The notes: generated from the letters alone by a model not told the origin. 64,000 nt of DNA from Thiotrichales bacterium (GCA_026709935.1 JAPOSC010000065.1:228547-292546); one strand, 5' to 3'; shown: positions 30,511 through 38,855, counted from the stretch's first letter. A program made the numbers and translations.

Positions 30511-30995
30511 CGGGAGATCTCCTTTGCGGATGGCGAACCCCCGGTGCGCATCCGCTCGAACGCACACCGAAGGTCCTCGGGGTACAGGATCGGCCGCCGG
30601 CTGAAACGGTCCATGCACACGAGATCGACCCGCACCGTGCACACCAGGGTGCCGCCGCGGCGAATGCGGCTGACCCAGCAGGAACTCGCCGCACCGAGCC
30701 GAACCACCGAGGTCCGGATGGTGAGGCGGTCGTCGAACCGCGCGGGGAAGTGGAACCTCATGTCCGCCGAGCGCGACACCAGGCTGAGACGCCGGTCCTC
30801 GAAGAGATTTCCGACGTTCAGACCGGCCGCACGCATCAGCTCGTTGCGGCCGCGCTCCGCCATTTCCAGGTAGCGCGGGTGGTAGACGACGCCACCGGCG
30901 TCGGTGTCGCCGAAGATCACCCGGCACGTGGTGACCGCCGCCACCTTCGTCGCCACCTTCGTCGCGAGGCCGTCCGAAGTCGTGGGACCGTTCAC
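30507..30995 (-). CDS. Acyl-CoA/acyl-ACP thioesterase, YbgC/4HBT type
   Basis: A 162-residue hotdog thioesterase. The 4HBT signature is clear: FGDTDAGGVVYHPRYLEMAERGRNELM, with the catalytic Asp. It could release the finished chain as a free acid or edit stalled intermediates. The start is GTG 30995, which overlaps the stop of the ketosynthase fusion (GTGA at 30992-30995). The C-terminus (ERMRTGGSPSAKEISR) reaches into the start of the ketoreductase gene. ApeK of aryl-polyene clusters has the same fold. Confidence 0.9.
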   Translation of the reverse strand: MNGPTTSDGLATKVATKVAAVTTCRVIFGDTDAGGVVYHPRYLEMAERGRNELMRAAGLNVGNLFEDRRLSLVSRSADMRFHFPARFDDRLTIRTSVVRLGAASSCWVSRIRRGGTLVCTVRVDLVCMDRFSRRPILYPEDLRCAFERMRTGGSPSAKEISR

Positions 30996-33496
30996 GAGAG
31001 ATCTCTCTCGAGGACGAACGCGAAGCCGTCCCCAATCAGGTCCACCCCGGTCGCCAGGATGTAGCGCAGGCGAGCGTCGGTGCTCCGGAGAACCACCAGC
31101 GCCGTGGCGACGGACATCGCCGCGCCACAGGAGGGGGCGAGACCGAACACCCCGTCCGCCCGGACGATGCGCGGCGCCACGGGCCCGAACACTGTGGTGA
31201 GCGCCCGGCGGCAAGCGCGGCGCGCCGGCGCGACACCGCGATCGAGCAGACTCACGAGACCGATCGCGGAGGGAGGAATACCGGCCATTGCCAGGGCGGC
31301 GTCAATCGCGCGCCGAAGGCCCGATCCGTCGCGCGCCACCGAGAGATCCACGGGATCCTGGAAGTGCGCCCAACCCGCAAGGCGCGCGACGGGTTGCAGA
31401 TCCCGCTCGCGCGCGCTTGTCGCCCGCTCCAGCGTCAGCGCCACCGCAAATTCCCCGAGCGCCCCGGCCCGCCCACGGCGCCCGTCCGCCGCATCCCGCA
31501 CCACGCCGGCACGGTGATAGATCTTCAGAAGACGCGACGACAGCTCGTCGGCCGACACCATGGCCACCCGGTCCTGACGCCCTTCGCGGACCAGATCCGA
31601 CGCATACGCAAGACCGGCCGCGGCGCCGCACACGGTGGTCGTATATCCCGTGATCCCGAATGCCAGCGAACAGGCGCTCGGCGTCGCGTTCATGGTGGTC
31701 ATGGGGAAGTAGTGCGCGCTCGCACATGCAGGGTCGGCGAACACGCTCTCCAGGTACTTCTCGGTCGGTTTCTGCGCGGCGAAGATCACTCCGCCGACGA
31801 GACCGGAGCGCGGTTGGTGGTCGTACGCCGCCCGGTCATGGCCGAGCGCCTCGTCCAGGGCGACGACCGCCTGGCGCGTCGCCGGGGCGCCGCGAGCGAG
31901 TCGTCGGAGCCGGGGGTCGGTGATCCGCGATCGGGGGCAGTACGCGGCGGCGACACCGCTGTCCGGGTCCCGGCGCGCCAGCGCGATCCCGCCCTCCAGC
32001 GCCCGCCGGAACGGACCGACACCCTCGCCGGCGGCGCTCACGATCCCGATTCCCGTCACCACCACCGCATCGGATTGACGCGGACGCCGGGACGATCGGC
32101 CGCCGCCCATCCGCACCATGAGCGAGCTGTTGTTGCCGCCGAACCCGAAGTTGTTGACCATGATGACGCGGGGCCGGCCGTACCGCGGAAGGCCCCGCAC
32201 GTAGTCGAGACCCGCGCACTCTTCCCTCACCGCGTCCATGCGCAGACCGTGCGGGACCACCCCGTCGCCGGCGAGCAGAACAGAGGCGATCAGCTCCAGG
32301 GCCCCGCTGGCGCCAAGGGTGTGGCCGAGGAACGACTTGGTGGAGCTGACCGGGGTGGAAGCGCCGAAGATCCGGCGCAGCGCCACGGATTCCGCCGCGT
32401 CGTTGGCTTCCGTTCCGGTCCCGTGCGCATTGACGTAGTCGACATCGGCGGCCGTCAGTCCACCGTCGTCGAGGGCTGCGGTCATCGCCCGCTCGCACCC
32501 GGCGCCGTCGGGGTCCGGCGCGGTCGCATGCCATGCGTCGCCGGAGAGCCCGTAGCCCAGCACTTCGGCCAGCGCCGGCCCGCAGCCGGGCACATCCAGA
32601 TCGCCGCGCTTGAGGATGACGATTCCCGCCCCCTCGCCGAGGTTGAGACCCGGCGGATCGGAGAACGGAGCGGTCTTGCCGGAAGAGATCACCCGCAGCG
32701 CATTGAATCCGGCCATCACCGGACGGGACACCGTATCGGTGCCGCCGGCGATGACCAGATCCAGCTCGCCCCGGCGGATGAGGTCGGCGCCGACCCCGAT
32801 GGCGGTGTTCGAGCTGGCGCAGGCGGAGGAGACCGTCAGAACCCGGCCCCGGGCGCCGCACATGCGCTTGATCACGGACGTGCAGTGCGAGACCAGGGTC
32901 GCCGCGATCATCCGTCGGTGTATCCGTTCCCACTGGCTGCGCAGGACATGCCCGGCGATCTCCTCGGTGCGCACGAGCCCGGTGTGGGAGCTGCCCAGAC
33001 AGATGCCGATCCGCTCCGGATCGAGATCCCCGAGGTTCACGCCGGCGTGATGCATCGCCTCCCGACAGGCTTCGATGGTCAGCAACGTGGCGCGGTCCAC
33101 CCACGACCGAGCGTCCGCATCCATCTCGACCGGCACGTCCTCGCCGAAGCTGCTCGCCAGCTCGCCGATGAAGCGGCCGGCATCGATGTGGGTCACCTTG
33201 GCGATGGAGTCGCGGCCGTCGAGCAGGGCCCGCCTCATCTCGGCGCAGTTGCGCCCGAGCGGAGAGAAGGCACCCATGCCGACAACGATCGCCTCATGCC
33301 CGGCGTGCGGAGCCGGGCCGGTTTCGTTCGTTTCACCGGCCGACACGCCGCTTCCGGCGGAACGGCCCGACCGATCGCCCGGGCCGCGGGGCGGAAATCC
33401 GTACGCATCCCTTCCCGGACGAGCCCCGGAGGGGAGGTCCGCGCCGCGAGCCCCGGCAAGGTCACGCGGAAATATCTCGACCGACGACTCGTTCAT
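30992..33496 (-). CDS. Ketosynthase fused to a degenerate ketosynthase domain
   Basis: An 834-residue protein made of two ketosynthase-fold domains. After about 70 flexible residues, domain 1 (to about residue 490) has the full triad: Cys226 in SSACASSN, His in VNAHGTGTEAND and His in SFLGHTLGASGALE. Domain 2 starts near VVVTGIGIVSAAGEG; it keeps a Cys in TTVCGAAAGLAY, but the first His region reads SLLDRGVAP and the second GLAPSCGAAMSV, so both His are lost. The protein is thus a covalent KS/CLF-like pair. In type II PKS and aryl-polyene pathways these are separate genes. Both ends overlap neighbours by 4 bp. Confidence 0.9.
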   Translation of the reverse strand: MNESSVEIFPRDLAGARGADLPSGARPGRDAYGFPPRGPGDRSGRSAGSGVSAGETNETGPAPHAGHEAIVVGMGAFSPLGRNCAEMRRALLDGRDSIAKVTHIDAGRFIGELASSFGEDVPVEMDADARSWVDRATLLTIEACREAMHHAGVNLGDLDPERIGICLGSSHTGLVRTEEIAGHVLRSQWERIHRRMIAATLVSHCTSVIKRMCGARGRVLTVSSACASSNTAIGVGADLIRRGELDLVIAGGTDTVSRPVMAGFNALRVISSGKTAPFSDPPGLNLGEGAGIVILKRGDLDVPGCGPALAEVLGYGLSGDAWHATAPDPDGAGCERAMTAALDDGGLTAADVDYVNAHGTGTEANDAAESVALRRIFGASTPVSSTKSFLGHTLGASGALELIASVLLAGDGVVPHGLRMDAVREECAGLDYVRGLPRYGRPRVIMVNNFGFGGNNSSLMVRMGGGRSSRRPRQSDAVVVTGIGIVSAAGEGVGPFRRALEGGIALARRDPDSGVAAAYCPRSRITDPRLRRLARGAPATRQAVVALDEALGHDRAAYDHQPRSGLVGGVIFAAQKPTEKYLESVFADPACASAHYFPMTTMNATPSACSLAFGITGYTTTVCGAAAGLAYASDLVREGRQDRVAMVSADELSSRLLKIYHRAGVVRDAADGRRGRAGALGEFAVALTLERATSARERDLQPVARLAGWAHFQDPVDLSVARDGSGLRRAIDAALAMAGIPPSAIGLVSLLDRGVAPARRACRRALTTVFGPVAPRIVRADGVFGLAPSCGAAMSVATALVVLRSTDARLRYILATGVDLIGDGFAFVLERDLS

Positions 33497-34251
33497 CGCA
33501 GAAATCCTCCGTCGACACGATGGACCGTGCCGTTGCAGTAGGAAGAGGCGCCGGTGGCGAGAAACCAGACCGCCTCGGCGACCTCGGCGGGGTCGCCGAG
33601 GCGGGGCGACGCGCTCGCTTCGAGGATGTGCTCGTACATGTGCGGATCGAGGACATCGACCATGTCGGTGCGGATGAACCCGGGCGCGAGCGCGTTGGTC
33701 CGCACCCCGAGGCGGCCGAAGTTCCGGGCGAGCAGCCGGGTGGCGCCGATCAGGCCGCCCTTGGTGGCCGCGTAGGGGACCTCCCCTTCCTTGCCGGCCA
33801 ATGCGGCCATCGAGGCCATCATCACCACCGTCCCGCTGCGGCCCGCCCGGGCCGAGTCGACGAGATGCGGCGCGGCGCGCAGAGCGAGCGCGACCGGGGC
33901 GGAAAGATTCTCCCGAACCAGACCGGTGTAGCGTTCCGGCGACATCGCCGCGAACGCCCCGTCCCGGGTGCGACCGGCGTTGTTGATCAGAACGTCCAGG
34001 CCCCCGTAGCGCGCCACCACCCGGTCGATGACCGAGCCGCAGGCGCACAGGTCGCCGAGGTCGGCGCGGATCATCTCCACCTCGACGCGCGCGTCGGCGA
34101 GCTGATCGCGAGTCTCGCGGGCCGCCGCCTCGTCGGCGCGGTAGACGAGAGCGAGCCGGCAGCCCTCGCGCGCGAACCTCTGCGTGATCGCGCGTCCGAT
34201 GCCGCGGGTCGCGCCGGTGATGAGAACGATGCTGGTCGAGTCCATGGTCAT
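33493..34251 (-). CDS. 3-oxoacyl-ACP reductase (FabG-like) 2
   Basis: A 252-residue SDR reductase. The cofactor motif is ITGATRGIGRAI, the NNAG motif is INNAGRTRDGAF, and the catalytic residues are in VVMMASMAALAGKEGEVPYAATKGG. APGFIRTDM and the C-terminal NGTVHRVDGGFLR are typical of FabG. The start at 34251 overlaps the stop of the degenerate SDR gene (ATGA), which decides it over the ATG at 34245. It is related to ketoreductase 1 but clearly diverged, so the two may act on different chain lengths. Confidence 0.93.
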   Translation of the reverse strand: MTMDSTSIVLITGATRGIGRAITQRFAREGCRLALVYRADEAAARETRDQLADARVEVEMIRADLGDLCACGSVIDRVVARYGGLDVLINNAGRTRDGAFAAMSPERYTGLVRENLSAPVALALRAAPHLVDSARAGRSGTVVMMASMAALAGKEGEVPYAATKGGLIGATRLLARNFGRLGVRTNALAPGFIRTDMVDVLDPHMYEHILEASASPRLGDPAEVAEAVWFLATGASSYCNGTVHRVDGGFLR

Positions 34252-34907
34252 GCCGTCATTTCCATCACGCCGTTGCCCAGGCACAGAACGCTGCCGTTGG
34301 CCGGCGGATCGCCATTGATTGTGGAGAGGATGAACCGGGAGTAGCCGCCGACCCCGACCGGGCGATAACGCAGCGCGTAGACCTTCAACTGCTCGCGACG
34401 GGTGCGCCACGCCGACTTCTCCACCATTTCGCGCGGGGGCTGGCAGACAAACGTGTTGAAACCGAGCCCCATGCGCCCGTACTCCCGAGCCATCGACTTG
34501 AGCGCCGCGGCCCGGGCCTGGTTGGCGATGGGGGTCTGGGGCAGGCCGAGAATCTTCGCCGCGTAGTCGTCGATGCAGAGCGCCAGAATGTGACCCCGGC
34601 CGGCCGGCATCATCGTGCGGATCGCGGCCCGACAGTCGGCCAGGAACGTCATCGTCTGGCGGTGGACCGCATCGGCCAGCGCCGTCGCCGCCTCGGGCGC
34701 GCTCAACGCCTGTCCCGCGAAACCGGATTCGTCCAGAAGCGGCTCGGCCAGGACCACACCGCAGGGGGTGGTCTCGGCGAGGGCCGAGGCGATACCGCCA
34801 CCGACCGAGGCGTCCACGACGCATCCTCCACGCTCGCGCCAGGCTGCGGCCAGAGAGTCCGCGAGCACCGTACCCACTCGATCGAATGCAAGGATTCGTG
34901 CAGACAT
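34248..34907 (-). CDS. Degenerate SDR-like protein
   Basis: A 219-residue protein that aligns with short-chain dehydrogenases in its second half: ANQARAAALKSMAREYGRMGLGFNTFVCQPP matches the helix and strand around the SDR active site. The YxxxK Tyr is missing (the position reads as part of PIANQARA), and the glycine-rich cofactor motif at the N-terminus is also lost (LAFDRVGTVLADSLAAAW). It is therefore unlikely to be a reductase and may be a structural partner of ketoreductase 2, which follows with a 4-bp overlap. The start is taken at 34907 for GGAGG spacing; 34913 and a GTG at 34925 are alternatives. Confidence 0.65.
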   Translation of the reverse strand: MSARILAFDRVGTVLADSLAAAWRERGGCVVDASVGGGIASALAETTPCGVVLAEPLLDESGFAGQALSAPEAATALADAVHRQTMTFLADCRAAIRTMMPAGRGHILALCIDDYAAKILGLPQTPIANQARAAALKSMAREYGRMGLGFNTFVCQPPREMVEKSAWRTRREQLKVYALRYRPVGVGGYSRFILSTINGDPPANGSVLCLGNGVMEMTA

Positions 34908-34937
34908 CGACATTCCCTCCGCCACGCCGGACCGGTC

Positions 34938-35354
34938 TCAGGAGCCCGCGGCCGAGCCGGTACGCGCCGCGGCGCCGTCCGGCCCCGGCTCAGATCCCGG
35001 CTCAGACTCCGGCCTCGGCGCCGCTCCGGCGGCGGCCCCGCCCGGCGCCGAATTCGCGCGAGACCGGTCCGCCACCATCGATGCAAGCCGTCCGACCGTG
35101 GAGCAGTGCTCGTCGATGAACGCCTGGTCCACGTTGGGCAGCGACAGACCGAATTCACGCTGCACTCCGGCGACGATCTCCAGCGCGTCGATGGAATCGA
35201 GGTTCAGTCCGTCCTCTTCGAAGAGGCGAACGTCATCGGTGACGTCGGCGAGATCGATTCCCACCTCTTCGAGCTCGAGCCCCTCGTAGATGACTTTCCG
35301 GCGAATGTGGTCCGCGATGACCGGACCGCTTTGGCTGGTATTCACTCTCTGCAT
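34938..35354 (-). CDS. Acyl carrier protein 2 with low-complexity tail
   Basis: A 138-residue acyl carrier protein, the first gene of the cluster. The carrier domain spans about residues 8-95, with the phosphopantetheine Ser in DGLNLDSIDALEIVAGVQ. The C-terminal 40 or so residues are Ala/Pro/Gly/Glu-rich (GAAPRPESEPGSEPGPDG) and are encoded by short DNA repeats, an unusual addition for an ACP. ATG 35354 has a GGAGG only 1 bp away, so GTG 35345 may be the true start. It is most like the ACPs of aryl-polyene and related clusters. Confidence 0.88.
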   Translation of the reverse strand: MQRVNTSQSGPVIADHIRRKVIYEGLELEEVGIDLADVTDDVRLFEEDGLNLDSIDALEIVAGVQREFGLSLPNVDQAFIDEHCSTVGRLASMVADRSRANSAPGGAAAGAAPRPESEPGSEPGPDGAAARTGSAAGS

Positions 35355-35619
35355 GCCTCCGTCGTGGGCGAATCGGCGCCGCCGAATCCGCTTGCCCGCA
35401 TGGGCTCCGTGTGCGTACTCCGGTCTTCCCGCCGGAGTGATGCGCATCGTCCCCTTCGCGAAAGCGGGCCGAAATGGCCTTGAGGCACCACGTTTGTCAG
35501 CGCCGGGCGCGCGCGTCGAAGGACGGGAGCCACTACCCCCCCGACTCAGGTCCCGTCGGGCGGTTCCGCACGCCCCGTCGTGGACAAGGGACACCTCGTC
35601 CCGCAGGCTCGCGATCCAA

Positions 35620-35735
35620 CCATTCCCGCCGGCATTCCGAGAGGCCGTCATGCGGTGCGATGGCGACGAGATGTCGAACCGCACCGTGTCCATTGCGGGC
35701 AATGTCGAAAACACGTTGCGGCCGGGCGGGAATGG
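35620..35735. repeat. Dispersed repeat family A, copy 3
   Basis: This copy has the best terminal inverted repeat of the family: CCATTCCCGCC on the left and GGCGGGAATGG on the right. It lies in the 522-bp gap between the first gene of the lipid cluster (minus strand) and the lipoprotein gene (plus strand). It is about 265 bp upstream of the ACP 2 start. The rest of the gap holds no gene; TACAAT at 35817-35822 could be a -10 box for the plus-strand gene. Confidence 0.78.
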
Positions 35736-35876
35736 CGGCTCCCGAGCGCCCCGAGCGCCCTTGATCACCCCCGTCACCTCGGTCGCCCGATGCGTCCCTC
35801 GTCCGCGGTTCCCCGGTACAATGACGGGGTGCAGGCCGGCTCATCGCCGAACCGGGAAATGACCGAGGAATTACCG

Positions 35877-36350
35877 ATGAATCGCCGTATCGCGCCGCCG
35901 CGAGCGGGTCTGGGAACCGCACTGGCACTCGCCGCATCGATCGCGCTCGCCGGGTGTGTCACCACCCGGCCGCCGGACCTGGACCCGCGCCTGGAAGCCG
36001 CCACCGCCGCGTTCGGCGGGAGATTCCACTACGTCTACGTTCCGAGCGAGGGCCGACTCTCCGACCAGGCTTTTCTCGCGATGTCGCGAGTCGCCGGCCC
36101 GCAGAAGATCGCCCGCGATCTGGCCACCCTCATGGCCCCGGCAGAGACGAGGCCGGTCCGGGTCATGGTGTCGGGACCCAATGAAGAGAAGACCTTGCTG
36201 GTGGTTCTGGATGCGCTCTCGTTCTACGAAGGGCGCCAAATCCCCGAGTTCGAGCTGCTCTATCTCGGATCGCCGACCCACGAAGCCCGGCTCGCGCGCG
36301 AGGTTTCCAAGGTCGGGGGGGCGCTTCGATTTGCGCCCTACCAGGAGTGA
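35877..36350 (+). CDS. Small lipoprotein of unknown function
   Basis: A 157-residue lipoprotein: the signal peptide ends in lipobox ALAGC near residue 26. The mature part contains FHYVYVPSEGRLSDQAFL, RPVRVMVSGPNEEKTLLVVLDALSF and ELLYLGSPTHEARL, an alternating alpha/beta pattern without a recognised motif. ATG 35877 follows GAGGA at 7 bp; an in-frame ATG at 35859 is less well placed. It is divergent from the lipid cluster and could share its control region, but no direct link is visible. Confidence 0.75.
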   Translation: MNRRIAPPRAGLGTALALAASIALAGCVTTRPPDLDPRLEAATAAFGGRFHYVYVPSEGRLSDQAFLAMSRVAGPQKIARDLATLMAPAETRPVRVMVSGPNEEKTLLVVLDALSFYEGRQIPEFELLYLGSPTHEARLAREVSKVGGALRFAPYQE

Positions 36351-36468
36351 GCCGATCCGAAGTGCGGCGGGTGAGCCTCCTCGGCAAGGCCGGCATGGTC
36401 AACCCGCGACGGCCGTCAGCCGCCGCATGTCGGAGACCGGCGTGGGTTCCGGGGCGCCCCGAAAGTCC

Positions 36469-36672
36469 CTATCCGCTCGCGGGCTCGCCGGCGGCGATCC
36501 ATGCCCGGTAGGCGGCGAGAGCATCGTCACCGGGCGGATAGAGCCCCAGGACGCTGTCCCCCGCCTTGACCCGCTGCTGGATGAGCGCCATGGTGAGGGT
36601 GGCGGTACTGACCGTGCACAGACGCTCGATGACCTCGGAGTCCGGAACGGGGGAAGAATTCTTGTCGACCAT
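36469..36672 (-). pseudogene. Probable RraA-family remnant with internal deletion
   Basis: A 67-codon frame. Its first half (SSPVPDSEVIERLCTVSTATLTMAL) resembles the N-terminus of RraA-family aldolase/regulator proteins, and its second half (SVLGLYPPGDDALAAYRAW) resembles their C-terminus. Family members have more than 200 residues, and the whole substrate-binding core is absent here, so this looks like an internal in-frame deletion. It could be translated, but it would not form the normal fold. The assignment rests on two short stretches. Confidence 0.45.
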
Positions 36673-36788
36673 CAGGATGCTCCCGTATCTGGTGGAGTGC
36701 GCGAGGGGCCTTGGACCTCATGGATTGAATAGTTCACTGCGATACGGTATTAGTCCAGCCGCACAACTCGCATCGAACGGAGCAACCC

Positions 36789-37355
36789 ATGAAACCACTG
36801 ACCGGACTTACTCACCTCACCAGACTGACCGCTGTCCTGCTGCTTTCAGTACTCGCGATGCCGGTATGGGCGCAAGTGTCATCGACCGGTGAGACAGGGG
36901 CGACAGGGGCGAGTGCCTGCACGAACCTGTCGCAAATGAACCACAGCTTCATGTACGTCCAGGACGGACCCAAGAGTGACAGGGCAACACTTCAGATAAG
37001 ACCCATTGGTTTTTTAATAGTCCAATCTACACAACGCCGATACGTTCCTTTCATCAACCACGACACTCCTAAAAAAGAAATACAAAATCTAATGAGCGTA
37101 ATAAGCGAATTTTACGCAATAAACGAATATGATGTTTATTTAGACTTGTTGAAAGATGGTAGTAGTAGCGTACGAAAACGAGCAGTCGGATCGGTCAGTA
37201 ACGTTCCCAGAACAGATTTGAATTTCAGTATCGAAAACTTCACGAACCTGGATCCAGATACACCCTATACGGCCGTTCTTCACGTCGGAGAGACGTCAAA
37301 ACCTGTTTCAAGACTTTGCTTCAGGACGGCACCCGATCCGGACAACAACGACTGA
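36789..37355 (+). CDS. AT-rich secreted protein of unknown function
   Basis: A 188-residue protein with a Sec signal peptide (LTAVLLLSVLAMPVWA, cleavage before QVSS). The mature protein has two Cys, near residues 44 and 178 (ASACTNLSQ and SRLCFRTAP), which may form a disulfide. No family is recognised. The coding region from about 36990 to 37330 is strikingly AT-rich, with codons such as ATA, TTA and AAA that are rare in neighbouring genes, a sign of recent transfer. ATG 36789 follows GGAGC. It sits next to a DUF4143 ATPase gene and an RraA remnant, in a patch that looks variable. Confidence 0.75.
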   Translation: MKPLTGLTHLTRLTAVLLLSVLAMPVWAQVSSTGETGATGASACTNLSQMNHSFMYVQDGPKSDRATLQIRPIGFLIVQSTQRRYVPFINHDTPKKEIQNLMSVISEFYAINEYDVYLDLLKDGSSSVRKRAVGSVSNVPRTDLNFSIENFTNLDPDTPYTAVLHVGETSKPVSRLCFRTAPDPDNND

Positions 37356-37402
37356 TCCGAATATCAATATTGTGGCCCTGAATGGCGGTGGCGCGGACAT
37401 GC

Positions 37403-38650
37403 CTATCGCTTCCACAGCTCGCTCAGCGGCACCGCCAGCATGCGCTTGTCAGCCAGCGGCAGCAGATCTTCACCCGCATGGAGCAGAAGGCCCTGCTGGA
37501 AGTCTTTGCCGCAGCGCTCGGCGAGCCGGGCGAGCCCTCGACCATCGCCCGCTGCCACAGTCCCGGCCGCCTTGACCTCGATCCCCCAGACTTTCCGGCC
37601 TCGGGTCACGACCAGATCGACCTCCACTCGGTCCTTGTCGCGATAGTGCCAAAAGCGGAGATCGGGATCCGTCCAGGCGGTTTGGGCGATAAGTTGCTGA
37701 ACGACGAAAGACTCCAGCAGGTACCCCATACGGTGTCGCGCCCCGAGCCAGTCGGCAGCCGTCAGATCGGCGAGGGTTGCGGCAAGTCCGGTGTCCACCA
37801 GATGCACCTTCGGCGACTTGACGAGCCGTTTGCCGGGGTTGCGATGCCAGGCCCGCAGACGACGCACGAGAAACAACCGCTCCAGCACGGAGAGGTAGCG
37901 CTCCACCGTCTCCCGGTGAAGGCCGAGTTCACCGGCCAGATGGGTGACGTTGAGGAGGTGCGCGCTGCGCACCGCAAGCAGCTCCAGCAGCCGACTCAGT
38001 TCGTCGGCATCCCTCACCCGCGCAATGTCCCGCACGTCACGCTCGATGACACCGCGCAGGTACTGCCGGCGCCACTGCCGGGCGCGGCGGGGGGTACGGG
38101 TCAGGGGCTCGGGATATCCGCCGGCCACCAGCCGCTCCGCCAGCGTCAGCCCACCATCTCCTGTTTCCGGCCGGATGCTCGGCTCGAGAGTGCCTTCCAG
38201 CATGGCGCCGAGAAAACGACCTTGGTTGCGCGCCTTTTCCGCCTCCGTCAACGGCTGTAATTGCGCGATCTCCATGCGCCCTGCCAATGACTCGGTCACT
38301 GTCGGCAACAGCAGGAGATGGGCCGATCCGGTAAGGAGAAAGCGCCCGGGGCGACGATCCCGATCCACGACTCGCTTGATGGCGGGGAACAGCGCCGGGA
38401 CGCGCTGCACTTCGTCCAGAGTGACTTCATCCGGCAGGCCGGCGATGAAACCGGCCGGATCCGTCATGGCAGCCTGATAGTAGTTGTGCTCATCCAGGCT
38501 TACGAAGGCTCGTTCCGGCGCCAGTTGTCGGGTGAGCGTCGTCTTGCCGCTCTGCCGCGGGCCGAGCAGGCAGACCACCGGTGTATCGTTCAGCGCCTCT
38601 CGGACAACCGGCGCCAACGAGCGGGGAAGCAGGGATGCGTCAGTAGACAT
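37403..38650 (-). CDS. AAA-family ATPase with DUF4143 domain (second of two)
   Basis: A 415-residue protein of the same family as the gene at 10032-11279. Walker A is GPRQSGKTTLTRQL near residue 30, Walker B is EVTLDEVQRVPAL, and LLTGSAHLLLLPTVTESLAGRME follows. The C-terminal DUF4143 part has ERDVRDIARVRDADELSRLLELLA, FWHYRDKDRVEVDLVVTRG and WGIEVKAAGTV, ending in the nuclease-like fold. The two copies match in length but not closely in sequence, so they were probably acquired separately. The start at 38650 is only 22 bp from a 23-bp tandem repeat array, which therefore occupies its promoter region. Confidence 0.9.
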   Translation of the reverse strand: MSTDASLLPRSLAPVVREALNDTPVVCLLGPRQSGKTTLTRQLAPERAFVSLDEHNYYQAAMTDPAGFIAGLPDEVTLDEVQRVPALFPAIKRVVDRDRRPGRFLLTGSAHLLLLPTVTESLAGRMEIAQLQPLTEAEKARNQGRFLGAMLEGTLEPSIRPETGDGGLTLAERLVAGGYPEPLTRTPRRARQWRRQYLRGVIERDVRDIARVRDADELSRLLELLAVRSAHLLNVTHLAGELGLHRETVERYLSVLERLFLVRRLRAWHRNPGKRLVKSPKVHLVDTGLAATLADLTAADWLGARHRMGYLLESFVVQQLIAQTAWTDPDLRFWHYRDKDRVEVDLVVTRGRKVWGIEVKAAGTVAAGDGRGLARLAERCGKDFQQGLLLHAGEDLLPLADKRMLAVPLSELWKR

Positions 38651-38671
38651 ATGGCGGCAACTATAGCGTCT

Positions 38672-38855
38672 GATTGCCGGTTAGACGAGCGGCTGATTGT
38701 CGGTCGGACGAGCGGCTGATTGCCGGTTAGACGAGCGGCTGATTGCCGGTTAGATGAGCGGCTGATTGCCGGTTAGACGAGCGGCTGATTGCCGGTTTTG
38801 TGAGCGACCGATTTACGGTTGGCGTGGCAACCGATTGATCGACGGTTCAAGCGAG
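38672..38855. repeat. 23-bp tandem repeat array upstream of the ATPase gene
   Basis: Eight head-to-tail 23-bp units. Each starts GATTGCCGGTTAG and ends GAGCGGCT in the consensus. Units at 38672, 38718, 38741 and 38764 are identical or differ by one base; the units at 38695 and 38787 differ at a few; the last two (38810, 38833) are clearly decayed. There are no unique spacers, so it is not a CRISPR array. It lies between the ATPase start (38650) and the end of ispF (38971), in an otherwise empty 320-bp gap. Confidence 0.9.

Noticed and set aside
18316..35354. Straight assignment as an aryl-polyene cluster
   Set aside because: No ammonia-lyase, acyl ligase, MMPL exporter, methyltransferase or glycosyltransferase gene; the ABC exporter, GcvT-like and GNAT genes do not belong to that type.
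38672..38855. Possible CRISPR array
   Set aside because: The 23-bp units are joined directly without spacers, and no cas gene is in the window.
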